The notes: generated by a model from the sequence alone, not told the origin. 64,000 nucleotides of DNA from Cymodocea nodosa (GCA_036874045.1 JAZBRI010000004.1:124001-188000), one strand, 5' to 3'; counted from the stretch's first letter, positions 1-11,344 are shown. Numbers and translations: made by a program.

Positions 1-991
1 TTTAAGATGTCAACAAATAGGAAGAATAGCAAAGAGGAATATGATGCCTCTTAATCCTATTGTTGAGGTTGAAATCTTTGTTGTGTGGGGAATAGATTTT
101 ATAGGTCTATTTCCTATGTCTAATCAATTTAATTACATATTGTTGGAGGTGGATTATATATCTAAATAGATAGAAGATATTCCTACAAAAACTAATGACA
201 ACAAAGTGGTAATACAATTTATAAGAACCAATATATTTGCCAGATTTGGAATACCTAAAGATATTATTAGTGATAGAGGAACTCATTTCTGTAATAGAAG
301 TTTTGAAGCCTTAATGAAGAAATATGGAGTAAACCACAAAATTGCAACATCATATTATCCGCAAACAAGTGGACAAGTAGAAAGTGTAAACAAACAAATT
401 AAGTTAATCTTAGAAAAAGTAGTAAATCCTACTAGAATAGATTGGGCTAATAGATTGATAGATGCACTTTGGGCTTATAAAACTGCTTATAAAACAAGCT
501 TAGGTATGTCACCTTTTAAGCTAGTATATGGAAAAAGTTGTCATTTACCAACTGAAATAGAGCATAAAGCTTATTGGGCATTAAAAACTCTGAACTCTAA
601 TTTAAATCAAGCTGTTGAAAATAGGAAAATGTAATTAATTAAATTAGAAGAATTTAGAAATGAAGCTTATTCAAAGACTGTAAGAGAAAAAGAAAAAATG
701 AAATTCTAGCATGATAGGAAAATTATTCCAAAGAGCTTTGAAATAGGATAAAAAGTATATCTTTACATGGCTAGACTCCATAACCATCTAGGAAAATTAA
801 AATCTAGATGGGCAAGACCTTACATAGTTTGAAATATTTATCCTTATGGAGCTATTGAAATTGAAAATCCTAAAAACCAGAATATATTTAAAGTAAATGG
901 ACAAAGACTTAGACCTATTCTAAAAACACCAAAAAGTTCCTTTGGAATTATAAAAGAAGTCAGAGTAGAGGACTACTCGAACTTTACTTAG
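1..991 (+). pseudogene. Athila-like Ty3/gypsy integrase, 3' end of pol (decayed)
   Basis: This is the C-terminal part of a Ty3/gypsy polyprotein, cut by the window start just after the integrase zinc finger. Read across the frame it shows the remnant CQQIGR, the first catalytic Asp region (WGIDFIG), the second Asp in ISDRGTHF, the catalytic Glu in GQVESVNKQ, and the [15 protein letters not shown] signature of the Athila/Tat side of the family. The C-terminal part (MARLHNHLGKLKSRW, then FKVNGQRLRP) ends at a stop at 989-991. In-frame stops occur at 167-169, 632-634, 749-751 and 830-832. The minus-strand sister copy (14104-15232) has Trp at the first and Gln at the second of these, so they are mutations. 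The element cannot make active integrase. Confidence 0.93.
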
Positions 992-1528
992 TAAGAAATC
1001 AGTTTTTATGTTTATATAAAATAAATAAAAAATTATAAAATATAAAAATCGTTGCGGTTCAACCGACCGGATCCATCAGTATGACCGGAACATAAAAATA
1101 TGTATATTAATTTTCAGTAAAAAATGTTGGTTTTACCGAAACATAGTATCGATTCAATTGAGAAAAAAAAATTAGGTCTGACCGAAACATAGTATCGGTT
1201 AAATCGGTAAAAAAAAAAAAAAAAAACTATTATCTTAAGTTTTCTTTTTTTATTATATCTGTTTGTACGAGAAGTCCGTTGAGTTACGCTTAACTCAACA
1301 AACTTACTTCGTTGAGTTTGGAGTTAATCAATGAGCTTATTTCGTTGAGTTAACTGTAACTCAACGGAGTACTGTAGCTAAGACTACGGATGAGAGAGCA
1401 ATAGTTGGTTCGAGAAATGACCCGATTACCTGCTTAAACTTAGGGTTTATTTAGACTAAAACCTAGGATTTTGGGGGCATTATCCGGCAAACCATTGAAT
1501 TTAGAATAGTAGATATCAGAGTGATTCT
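992..1528 (+). repeat. Spacer between pol and env-position ORF with motif arrays
   Basis: This noncoding spacer carries two kinds of short repeat. At about 1050-1215 a unit of the form GACCGGAACATA / ACCGAAACATAGTATCGGTT recurs three or four times. At 1275-1370 there are copies of the hairpin GTTGAGTTA..TAACTCAAC. A G-rich stretch followed by CATTATCCGGC lies at about 1473-1490. The sister copy has the same arrangement at 13450-14100 on the minus strand, so the spacer belongs to the element rather than being random AT-rich DNA. Confidence 0.7.
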
Positions 1529-3761
1529 ATGCTGTTGTTTAACTCCACGATGAGAAAGATGACACTTGAGTTCTGGGAAAATACAGTGGACACAGCACAG
1601 TTTCTGAAGGAGTCAGAGGATTGGCACACGTGACAAAAGATTCGAAACACGACAAGAGAAAAAGAACTACAAAATGTAGAATCAGAACTCTTCAACTTGA
1701 GGAAATTTTTGGTTGATTTGGGTATACAAATACCCCAGATAGTAGAAACAAAAATAAAAGTAGCGACAGAAATTGCTTTAAGCAAAGAGAGAAAAATCAG
1801 GCCGAACAATGAAGTAGCCCTAGAACTAATCCAGCGCAAAACCAGATTGTGGTTCAAAAAGTGTATTGTTGGTCGTGCAAGGGGAGCAATAAGGCGATAG
1901 GAACAAGCAAAGGAACAACAAGAGGAGCCAACTGCTGAAAGACCTATTCCTAAGGAACAGCAGCCAGGACCTTCAGTTCAACCATTTAAGCCGTTGGCAC
2001 GAGCAGCAATGATGGGGTCTTCGACTGAAGAAGAGTTAAAGGAATTTCAAGCACTGGTTCAAGTTGGAAGAAATCAAGGAGAACTAGAAGATTTAGCTGT
2101 AGTCAAAGCACATCTGGTGTTTGATGCACTACACAAGAGGAGGGTTGTAAAGAAATTGCAAGCCCAATATAAAATTAAAGTGGAACAGCATCAAGAAGCT
2201 ACTGCTAAAATTGCTATCAGATTTTGTTGCAAAAGAAGTTGAAGCTGGTCCTTCGAGACCAGTAATTATTGGAAAAATTAAACAGGAAGAGCCAATACCT
2301 ATGGCTCAAAGGCATGTAGAGCCTTTATTTTTAGATTTAATCTCAGAAGAAGAAGAGGAAGACCAGGCATAGTTAATCACATGAAGGAAAAGAAAAGAGA
2401 TAGTGCCTGAGTGTCAAAAAGAGATTAAATCTGAAGTACCAATGTCAACAAGGCTTATGGAGCCAATTTTTATAAACCTGCTATCCGATTCTGAGGAGGA
2501 GCAGGAGCAGCAATAGCAGGAGCAAAGAGAAGAAGAAAAATAGGCTGAAATTAGTTTGCAGCTTGTACAAGAAGAAGAAACAGAAATTAAGGCAGAAACT
2601 GAATTGCCCATGACTCCATCCTAATTTGCCACAAAATCAGAAAGAACAGTGACAGAGCAGATTGGTAGTCAGGAGGATGAAGAAAGAACAGAAAATGAAG
2701 AAGAAGCTGAACAAAGCCATTTGGACAAAAATGACATTGCAGATTCCACTGAATTAAATGAAACAATTCAAGACAGAGTGAAGAGTTCTACCGACTCACC
2801 ACCACAAACAAAAGCAGAAGCAAAAATTCAGGAATCTATAGAACATGTTCAAGTTCAGCCTATGGTAGAGGAAGATCAAGAACAAACCCCTCTAGAACAA
2901 CAAAGTCACATTCCTGACCCGACTGAAGCGACAGTTCTGAATGAAGTACATTTTTGGAGTCAGGAAGTTTATAATAAATATCAAGAGATTAGGGGTTATG
3001 ATATTATTTACAGTAGACCCATAAATTGGGATGGAATGCAAGAAATCAAAGAATTATTTGAATGTCAAGGTCTACTGAATTTTATTTCTCAAGAAAGAGG
3101 GCATGCAGTATATGAGAATCTAATGCCCTACTTTTATGCAAATTTGAGAGAAGAAAGAAAATTAATTTCCAATATAGAGGAGGCAGATGTACAGATAACA
3201 CTAGAGCTTCTCCACAACATTTTTGGATTAAAGAATGAATAGCAGGAAATTTTGGAAAGTACAACTGCCGTTGAATGGACAGAACAGGAAATCAAGGACA
3301 GTTTGGCTATCAATCATGGTGTGACTTTATTAAATAGACTGAAGCATTTAAATGGTAAAGCACACATGGTAGCCAACATTTTGATTAAGAATGTTTATCA
3401 TCAACAAGGCCATGACATAGAATTAAGTCAATTTATCAAATGGGCCACATTTGCAGTTGTAAATAGAATTCCAATAAATTGGTCTGTAGTTTTTATCTCC
3501 AAGCCGAAAACAGTAAAGAAGAAATTGTTTTATGGAGATTTGATTCCATTACTGATGGTGGATTGTATCGATTTCACGAAATGGGCATCAAAAAGGATCA
3601 AATCAAAAACCATTTTAGTGAAAGAATACAGAAATTTTGTAGCTGCAGAAATTGATGTACCTTCTAGAGGAATTACAGGAGTTGTAGAAAGAATTAATCA
3701 ATTAGAGCTTCAATTAGAAAAACTTCAGAAGGAAGTAGATGAACTTAGGAATAGAGACTAA
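1529..3761 (+). pseudogene. Athila env-position ORF (putative plant transposon protein type)
   Basis: This ORF follows pol, where Athila-like elements keep their env-like gene. The first usable ATG in the long frame is at 1529. One frame runs to about 2242, and a second frame carries on from about 2250 to 3761, so there is at least one frameshift. Stops at 2370-2372, 2514-2516 and 3240-3242 read as Gln-to-stop changes. The first half is acidic and Glu/Gln-rich. The second half has the conserved block VHFWSQEVYNKYQ..NWDGM and then HMVANILIKNVYHQQGH..LSQFIKWATF, and it ends in a Leu-rich coiled coil (INQLELQLEKLQKEVDEL). I see no clear signal peptide or fusion segment. The env label rests on position only. 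The sister copy is at 12109-13440 on the minus strand. Confidence 0.75.
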
Positions 3762-4209
3762 ATTGTATTGTTCATCTACTTGTATAGAATTATATGAAAA
3801 TTGTTTGATGTACTTGTAATGTAAATTTATTCATATTAATGAATATAAATTTTTCAGATGTACTTTTCATACGTGTTTTGAATGTAAAATGAATGGAATT
3901 TATTGAATGTTATATAATTTGTGGAATATTATGAATGAATGTTTAACAGATTTACAATTTGCTGAATGACAGGATAGATGCTTGAAAATTTCTACATGTT
4001 GCAAGGTAAAATGTAATTCTGCATAACATAAAATGACCTACAAGTTAAATATTTATATAATGTTCAGATTTAAATGAATTTTGATTAGAATGATGCATTA
4101 ATGACATAGATTTAACTTTATTTCAATTAGCAGAATGAAAAAGAAAAAAATAGAGAGGTACTTACGAGGAGTAAATTTAGAGGTTGCTAAGTGTTAACTC
4201 AACGAAGTA
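3762..4209 (+). other. 3' untranslated region of the Athila-like element, first part
   Basis: AT-rich and noncoding. It aligns by eye with the sister copy at 11650-12108 (minus strand), sharing landmarks such as TTTAACAGATTTACAA, CTACATGTTG and GCTAAGTGTTAACTCAACGA. Homology stops at about 4209, where the cassette described next begins, and resumes at about 7525. Confidence 0.7.
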
Positions 4210-4862
4210 AGTTCGTTGAGTTAAATGTAACTCCACAAGGTCAGTAATATAATATAAGGTCACTCTGTTGAGTTATATGTAACTCAACGAAGTTAGTCCG
4301 TGGAGTTAGCAACAATAACCGACATTTGTTTCGTTGAGTTATCTGTCACTCAACGAGGTTAGTTCATGGATTAAGCAGAACGGTTATTCTTTTAACCACG
4401 AACGAAACTTCGTCGGTTTAGTGGTTACCAAAATTTTAAATTAATAGTGGTACACGTACCCATGAAAACAGGAACCACGATGCACGTTGCAAGACACGTT
4501 CTTGCAATGAGATTTATTCACTTCATGGATGTGCATTATATATATAAAACAGAATGTTATTTACGAGTTACCAGCACTTTTAAAAGAAAGGAAAAGCGTT
4601 AGAGGAACTGGAAGGAGAAGCAGCTGATTCAACTTCATCTGTCAACAAATATTTACTAAATGGAAAGCTTCATACTAGTATGTAATTAATCTTCTACTAT
4701 TTATTTATGAGTACATGAACTCGTTCTCTGAACACTAAACGATTAGTAAGAACACCTACCTAGGAATTTTCATCGTAGAGGAGTACTGAAACATTTTCTG
4801 AACTGAACTTTAACGAAATTCTTTAGGGTGTAGCTAACCTTTCTTTAAAAGAGAACGTAGAG
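4190..4862 (+). promoter_or_regulatory. LTR-like promoter spacer upstream of the internal gag
   Basis: Hairpin-motif copies cluster at 4191-4245, 4266-4310 and 4330-4365. A TATA-like stretch (ATATATATAAAA) lies at about 4537-4550, about 310 bases before the gag ATG. The order of short landmarks upstream of the TATA (AACCAC, GCACGT, CACG, ATTCACT) resembles the U3 part of the LTR at 9960-10120, which suggests a diverged LTR fragment or an internal promoter. The resemblance is loose and was judged by eye. Confidence 0.45.
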
Positions 4863-6041
4863 ATGACTATTCCGGTAGAAAAATCATTAGGAGAAATTCT
4901 GTATCTTGAATTAGTTGATGAACCTTCATGTATTCGATTGCCAAACTTTAAGGGAGATAGGTTTGAACTGAAATCTAATTATATTAGTCAATTCCACATT
5001 TTCATAAATTAGAAAGAGAGGATGCCTATTATTTCCCTAGAGAATTTAATGAAGTTTGTCAAATGATGAAAATGTCGAACATGAATATAGATGCTATTAA
5101 ACTTAGATATATCCATTTTGCTTTAAAAGACACAGCTAAGAGATGGTTATATACTCTGTCGCCTAATTCAATTTCTGCATGGACTGAATTTTGCTCTATT
5201 TTTCTGGAAAAATATTATCCAACACATCAAACGATTAAAAAGAAATATTAATGCATAGCCAGAAACAGGGTGAATCATTCTAAAAATATTTTGAAAGATT
5301 TAAAGATTTACTGACTCAATGTCCACATCATGCAATGAGTAAAGCACAATTAATAGGTATAATTTATGAAGGTATAGATGTTTCAACAAAATCTTTATTA
5401 GAATCTACTTGTCAAAATGGATTTCTGAAACTATGTAGTGAAGAAGCATGGGCATATTTAGAAAACTTTGCAAAAAAAACTACATAGTGGGAAAACTCGG
5501 CTGAAGCTATTGTAGATAAAAAAATATTGCCAAGAGGAATGCATGAAATAGATTCAAGTACTATGCTTGAAGTGAAATTAACTGAATTAACAAAAAAAAT
5601 AGAAGAGTTATCATTAAATCAAAAGCTAGCATAAAAGAATGCAAACATAAATGATTTAAATATTATTTATGCTAGAAACCAGAAAGATAACTTTGGAAAT
5701 TCTTATAATCCTAATTGGAGAAATCACCCAAATTTATCTTGGAGAAACAACAATTTCCAAGGAGGAGAAAATATAAATGAGAAGAATATAAGTTATGAAA
5801 CATTACTTGAACAAGGATCTAGAATAGAGAAATTAGAAAAGATAATCCAACAATTAAACAATCGTCTAGATTTTGTATTTGGAAATGCTACAATTCAAAA
5901 TCAGAATAGAAATATACCATTTAGACAGAAGGAATCAATGGAAGTTAGACCTACTGGAGGATTGCTAGTACAAGCAATACCTAACCCTATCAATAGAACT
6001 GTTAATGAAATTGATACCTCTTTTGGGAGGGTAGCTGAATG
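4863..6041 (+). pseudogene. Athila-like gag ORF without pol (decayed)
   Basis: Gag is the capsid protein of the retrotransposon particle. The ATG at 4863 opens MTIPVEKSLGEI. The retrotransposon gag core then reads ..IKLRYIHFALKDTAKRWLY, LSPNSISAWTEF, FLEKYYPTHQT, GESF, YFERFKDLL and CPHHAM. A later NPNWRNHPNLSWRNN block is typical of Athila gags, and a coiled-coil stretch follows. Frameshifts lie near 4995 and 5255, and Gln-type stops at 5485-5487 and 5632-5634. The ORF closes with TGA at about 6039-6041 and, unlike autonomous Athila elements, does not run into protease. The next ORF is the F-box. Position after an env-position ORF is abnormal for a gag. Confidence 0.85.
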
Positions 6042-6226
6042 AAGCAGTATAACTAAAGCAACTATCTATATATATATGTTTATTTATAGTAATAGTATTG
6101 TAGAGTTAGTCCTTAACTCAACAGACTAAGTTCGTTGAGTTATGCCCTAATTCCACGAGGGTGTGCAGTAGTTATGTTAATTTTTATCTCTACTAAATTT
6201 TTGTTTGTGTTATATAGAATCGACAA
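6042..6226 (+). repeat. Spacer with hairpin motif between gag and F-box ORFs
   Basis: A short noncoding gap that again carries a pair of the hairpin units (6100-6160: AGTTAGTCCTTAACTCAAC and GTTCGTTGAGTTA). This places the F-box ORF inside the same motif-marked architecture as the retrotransposon ORFs. Confidence 0.6.
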
Positions 6227-7144
6227 ATGGAATTGATGCAATTACCGTTGGATGCACTAAGGGAAGTACTGAGTAACTTATCAGCTAAAGATCTGTGCAG
6301 GCTGTGTTGTGTATCAAAGGAAATTAAAGACTGTATTGAAGAAAAATATTTTCAGGAATTACAAGCTACAAAAATGACTAAGATTAGAGATGGATTCATA
6401 TGGAGGTCATTTAATCGTAGTTCAATTAGCCATGAATATCTGAATATGAAATAAACTACTGGAATTACACCCAATACATTAGAAGGAATAGATCATGTTA
6501 TGGGGATAGAGGAAGGATTAATCATATACAGAACCAGACCAAGGTATGCAAGTCTATTACCCGATATTTTGATAAGAAATCCTATAACAAGAGAAGAATG
6601 GAATATAGGAAGACCTAATAGATATGAAGTATCAACTATAAATTGTGGGTCGGCTTTAATATTTTCTGATAAAAATTCTACCATTCCTGAAAAATTATAT
6701 TATTGGAGACCTACAGGAAATTAGGGTGAAGATTTACGCTTAAGTGTGTATAATTTTCTGAATAGATCTTAGACTGATAATATTATGATATATCTAGGTC
6801 AAAAATCATTAATTAACAACATGCATGTCATACTTGATGGATATGTATATCTAGTCACAGATATATCAATAGCATTTGAATCTGATTTATACATAGTGAG
6901 CATAGATAGTTATGATGAATATATAGAAATTTTACCTATACCGAGAGAAATAGCTAAACCACCATCTACAGAATTTGATAAAATTCAAATAGGAATGTGG
7001 TATAATGAATATGATGATCCTACTTTATGTCTGATAAGATGGTGGGATGAATTGATGAAATTTCAAATATGGATTATGAAAGACATAAATGAATGGAAGA
7101 CCCTAGAACCGAAAAGGATCCCTTTCTGCATTTCATATCATTAA
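6227..7144 (+). pseudogene. F-box/F-box-associated protein ORF carried by the Athila-like element
   Basis: One reading frame of 306 codons from an ATG at 6227, broken by only three stops (6452-6454, 6722-6724, 6770-6772), each one transition away from a Gln codon. Residues about 1-45 form an F-box (LPLDALREVLSNLSAKDLCR, then LCCVSKEIKD), the domain that binds SKP1 in SCF ubiquitin ligases. The rest looks like the F-box-associated fold of plant F-box proteins: EEGLIIYRTRP, IRNPITREEW, and near the end LIRWWDELMKFQIWIMKD..EW. The lack of frameshifts, against several in gag and in the env-position ORF, suggests the frame was kept until recently. A role in the element's life cycle or as a captured host gene is inference. 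Confidence 0.75.
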
Positions 7145-9085
7145 TGGTAATACACTTGTATTTGGAATTTATAATATATTACACATTTACAAATTAAGAA
7201 GGAACAAGAACTGCATTAAAATAGAATTAATAGCAAGAAAAATTATGCCTAAAAAGTTTGCTTGGACTAACACGTTTATTCCATTTGTTTCTACTTTTCA
7301 ATCATGTTCTTAAGCTATGATTTTGTGTGTTTAATGTTGTGTGTATTTTGCATTTATTTTTAGAAAAAACAAAAAAATGTAGTTTTCATTTTATTTTATA
7401 AAAGAAAAAAAAAACAAAATATCAATCCAGTTTGTTGGTATTTGTTCTGGGAAACCAACTGACTTGCTTGTGAACCACCAAAGGCATAGGAGCTTGGGTT
7501 CCACACAAGACAATGATTTATCAATATCTATTAAATATTATTTTATTTTATATTCTGCTTTTATCTGTGAATGAAAAGTTTTTCAGAATCAAAAATCGAA
7601 ATATGTAGAAGGAGATATAAATGAAACAAGGTATGTAACTGATTACTTATCCTAAATTTAAATTTAAACTCATTCATTGAGTTAAGTGCTAAATCAACGA
7701 AACTGTATTCATGCCTACTACAATTAATGTATTTATTGTCAAATCTTTTACATTGAGGGCAATGCAAAATGTAGGTATAGGGGGGAGGTAATTAAAGTAA
7801 CAACCATGTAAGTTTGTTAATTAGAGGAATTAAAATCGTACTGCAAAGTTTTGTAGAAAGTGAAAAATTTTATGAACTTGCTATAACTATCCGATAATTG
7901 AGACTATAAAATTTTTATAAACTGTAACTGCTTGAATGTCATATTTAGAAGGCTATATAAGATGTTATAGAATTTACTATTTATGCAAATCTAGATATAG
8001 TATCTTATGTTTTTTCTGAATTTCATGAGTTTAATAGTTTCACGATTTTAAAATAAAATCAGAATGCTTAATGAAAAAAAAAAAATTATCTGAAGTCCTG
8101 AAAGAGCTGAAATATGAATTCTAGATTAAATGAAACACATATGATTAAAGATACATTTAATTTGACTAATTAAACTTGTAGAATGATTTATGTGTAGATC
8201 TTATTAAACTACAGAAAAAGTATCAGCTTATTGTTATGGATTCATATTTTCAGTAAATGATAGAAGCAGGACTATATGAGATTGGTGATTACTACATCTG
8301 TATTAATGAAATACATACATATACAGTATGTGATTAATGTTTTTGTTGTGATTACTGGAAAAAAAAAAATAAACTTTGAGAGTTTATTGACTTGTTTGAT
8401 CACAAGCCTTTTGTACTTGAGTAGATAGGTATGTAAGAATTGTTGACCTGAAAAAGGACTCTTGAAATCTGGCAACCTAAGATCCTGATAAGATCTGGGA
8501 TTGTTGACTAAAAGCTCATTACATGGGTACATTAGAAAGCTCTTGTATGATTCAAGCTTGTCAAATTAACTTTTAAAGTACAAAAATACATATACTGTTC
8601 TAAAAAGATATAAGTGTTTTGTGAAATACAGATATCTTATGAATCGAGTATATTTTCTGTTATCTAGAATTGCTGAAATATGAATCTAAAATTGACTTTT
8701 GAAGTTGTTTAATGGAGATACAATTCTTTATTCTACTTATCTTAATCAGATTGAATTAGATTGTACTTTGATTCGTATGTTGTTGAAATTTCTTCTAGAA
8801 ATCTTATTAGAAAATTCAAGATGACAGATGATGAAAAGAACAAATGATAATATAATTAACACCTATGTGATGATGATATACTTTGTATGTAATTTGCATA
8901 TATTCTAAGTATATTTGTAGGTTGAAGAGGAGAAAACAATATTACTGAAACATACAGAGTATCTATATAATAATACTAGTTCTTATGCTGAACAGAAGAA
9001 GAAAAAAGAGGGAAGAATTAATTCTAGCACTTTTAGAAAGACCCATTAATTAGATCTTAGTTTGCTAAAGGACTAGCAAAATTTA
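7145..9085 (+). other. Long 3' untranslated region with an inner polypurine tract
   Basis: Noncoding. From about 7525 it again matches the sister copy (GAATGAAAAGTTTTTCAGA at about 7570; ACATTGAGG.CAATGCAAAA at about 7751). A G-rich purine tract (TATAGGGGGGAGG) lies at about 7776-7788; the ACATTGAGGACAAT..GGGGG block is a common landmark in Athila-like and related plant elements. From 7790 to 9085 the sequence has no ORF and includes an A-run near 8075. The sister copy ends just after the first G-rich tract. Confidence 0.65.
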
Positions 9086-9098
9086 GGTATGGGGGAAG
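9086..9098 (+). other. Polypurine tract at the 3' LTR
   Basis: GGTATGGGGGAAG directly precedes the TG that starts the LTR. It follows GCTAAAGGACTAGCAAAAT, a landmark that often precedes the 3' LTR in plant gypsy elements. This is the primer for plus-strand DNA synthesis. Confidence 0.7.
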
Positions 9099-11188
9099 TG
9101 TTTAGAATGAAAAAGTGTATATTATTAATGGTTAAATAATGGTTAATTGCATAATATTTAGCTTATCATTTGAGAATTAAGCCATTATATTATAATTGCA
9201 CTGTTATAAGCTTTAATTAAAGAATTTGCTTAATTTGGAGGAATTAATGTTAATTTAGTACATTTCTAAACTGTCGGTAAGTTGCAGGTTGTGAAATTCT
9301 TAAGTATCCAAATTTTCTGATATTTTGGATAGTTATGTTTAACATACCGAACATGTATCGGATAGTTATGTTTAAACTACCGAATAGTTATGTTTTAAAA
9401 GAATATTTTATTATTTCCTAAAGTACACGTGTCGAAACCATAATGCATGACTTAAGTGAATTTTCGGTAAGTTATCTCTAACTATCCGAAATTGCAGTTG
9501 GGCATCAGATAGTTATATGTGTAACTCTCCGAAATCTCCTTTAATTTATAAAATAGCTGTGGACACGTGTCATGTTCTAGGAAAGTAACTTAAAGTAGAT
9601 TTTCGGTGAGTTATTTATAACTATCCGAAATGCATCTGGGCATCAGATAGTTAGACATGTAACTCTCTGAAATGTTTCTTTTATTATTAAACTGCTGCTG
9701 ACACGTGTCGAGATTTGGTATATTTACTTAAGTTATATATCGGTAAGTTATCTGTAACTATTTGAAATGCATTTGGGCATCAGATAGTTAAGTTTGTAAG
9801 TATCTAAAATGCATCTAGGCATTGGATAGTTAAGTTTGTAAGTATCCGAAATGCACCTGAGCATCGGATAGTTAAATTTATGCACGTGTTTTATAGTTAA
9901 ATCAACGAAGCAAGTCCATTGAGTTATCTATAACTCCACGGACTATTTATTTTCTAATATGCCACTGTAGCGGTTGCAGAAATAGGACAGTTGGAAGAAA
10001 AACCACAATTGCACGTATCACGCAGGAATTCACTCGTCGAAGGGAGAAGAAATCATCGTCATTGATATGAATGAAGGAAATCCAACCGACCATTCAAGCA
10101 GAAGCAGTTACTACTAAAGAAATATAAAAGAAAAGAAGAAAAAGAAGAAAAAGAAGTAAAGTGTGTGTGATCAATGGGTATGGCCAGTGTGTACAGAGGA
10201 GGAGCACCAAGCTTTCTACAGACAGTATCGGTAATTCTCTGAAGTACCACACCAACCATCGTTACCACCACCATAATCACCAACCATTGGAGGTCTGTGA
10301 GGATACTTTCCTGATGTTGGGTTGATTCTGAGCCAAACACAGTGCCTGACAACCACTGTGAGGAGTGATTGCGTCGCGGGAAGGGAAGCCATTTTCACTA
10401 AGCGCCGACTCATATCTTAGGAGATCATAAAGCTTCTAGCATTGGCTTTGGGTTGATGCCTGTATGCTGAAGAGGAGATCATCTTGCAATTCTGGACTCG
10501 CGATTCTATAGGGAGAGGAGACAGAATTGTAAGTGGTTTAATTTTCAATGGTATAATCGCGTCGCATGTAGTGACAGAAGTATTTACTATCGATTGAGAT
10601 TACTTTACATTTCACCTTTCGCCCATTTCCATGTTCATATTAAAACAAAAATACCAAAAACAACTTATCTGTGTTTGCATTTTGTATTTGAGTGTTGTAT
10701 TATGTGTGTTGTATCGTGATTAATGTTATCTTTGTCAGTGTTGTGATTGTTTTATGTTTGTTTTAGTTTTACAGTTTACTGAAATTGGTTCGTTCAAAAG
10801 ACTTAAAGATTTTAATGGTTACTATTTGAATTATCTGAATGTTAGGATTGCTTAATGATAAATCTAGTGTTTACTAACATTAAAGAGCTTAATTGATGTT
10901 ATTTACAATCTATGGAATCGCCCAATGGTTGGCCGAATTCTTCTGTAAATAGCAGTGTTAAAAAGAAAAGGTAGGCTCATGGAGTTAACTTAAGTCCACG
11001 AGGTTAGTCCGTTGAGTTAGCCATAACTCAACGAACTTTGTCCGTTGAATTAACTGTAACTCAATGGAGGGTTTATTGAAGATATTAATTTGATTGTTAA
11101 CAAACGGAACAGTTCTCAATTCTTAAACAATTCTCTGTGGGATCGACCTATACTTGCACATTAATACAATAGACACTATGCACTTGCA
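9099..11188 (+). repeat. LTR 1 (3' LTR of the plus-strand Athila-like element)
   Basis: It begins with TG right after the polypurine tract. I place its end at the CA of CACTTGCA at 11187-11188, after the CTGTGGGATCGACCTA landmark common near the 3' ends of such LTRs. The U3 part holds tandem 138-bp units with G-boxes (9426, 9564, 9702). A TATA-like AAATATAAAAG lies at about 10118-10128. Hairpin motif copies lie at 9895-9945 and 10977-11065. The stretch 9101-10845 matches LTR 2 (18585-20083). The 3' boundary is less sure than the 5' boundary. Confidence 0.75.
9426..9888 (+). promoter_or_regulatory. Tandem G-box repeats in LTR U3
   Basis: CACGTG occurs at 9426-9431, 9564-9569 and 9702-9707, exactly 138 bp apart, and again at 9883-9888. 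Three of these sit in ACACGTGTC. Each 138-bp unit also carries TCGGTRAGTTA..TAACTATCCGA, a hairpin, and GGGCATCAGATAGTTA. G-box/ABRE-type sites are bound by bZIP and bHLH factors in plants; that they drive the LTR is inference. Confidence 0.6.
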
Positions 11189-11344
11189 GTTAAAATACAA
11201 ATTGAAATTAATATCTAATTTGTGTTAAAGGTTGTTTGTTTACTTCTAAAAAAAAAGGAATAGGCATAAAGATAAATTAACTAAGTAAAAACAGAAGTTA
11301 ACAAATCCAAGTTTTTCTAGTGTCGTGTTGGGAAATCAAACACT
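11189..11344. other. Junction between LTR 1 and the inverted sister copy
   Basis: About 150 noncoding bases after the LTR 1 end, with an A-run near 11252. It could be the start of an internal leader on the plus strand. No convincing tRNA-complementary primer binding site was seen right after the LTR. Confidence 0.4.

Noticed and set aside
1465-1495. GGGGGCATTATCCGGC as a primer binding site after an LTR
   Set aside because: It loosely resembles the TGGCGCCGTTGCCGG site used by Athila, but the same block lies between pol and env in both copies, where no LTR is expected. Kept only as a possibility.
1-7144. Reassigned stop codons (TAA/TAG read as Gln, as in ciliates)
   Set aside because: The stops cluster in transposon ORFs that also have frameshifts. 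One stop replaces Trp in the sister copy, and the host genes in the window have normal plant introns and intact standard-code frames.
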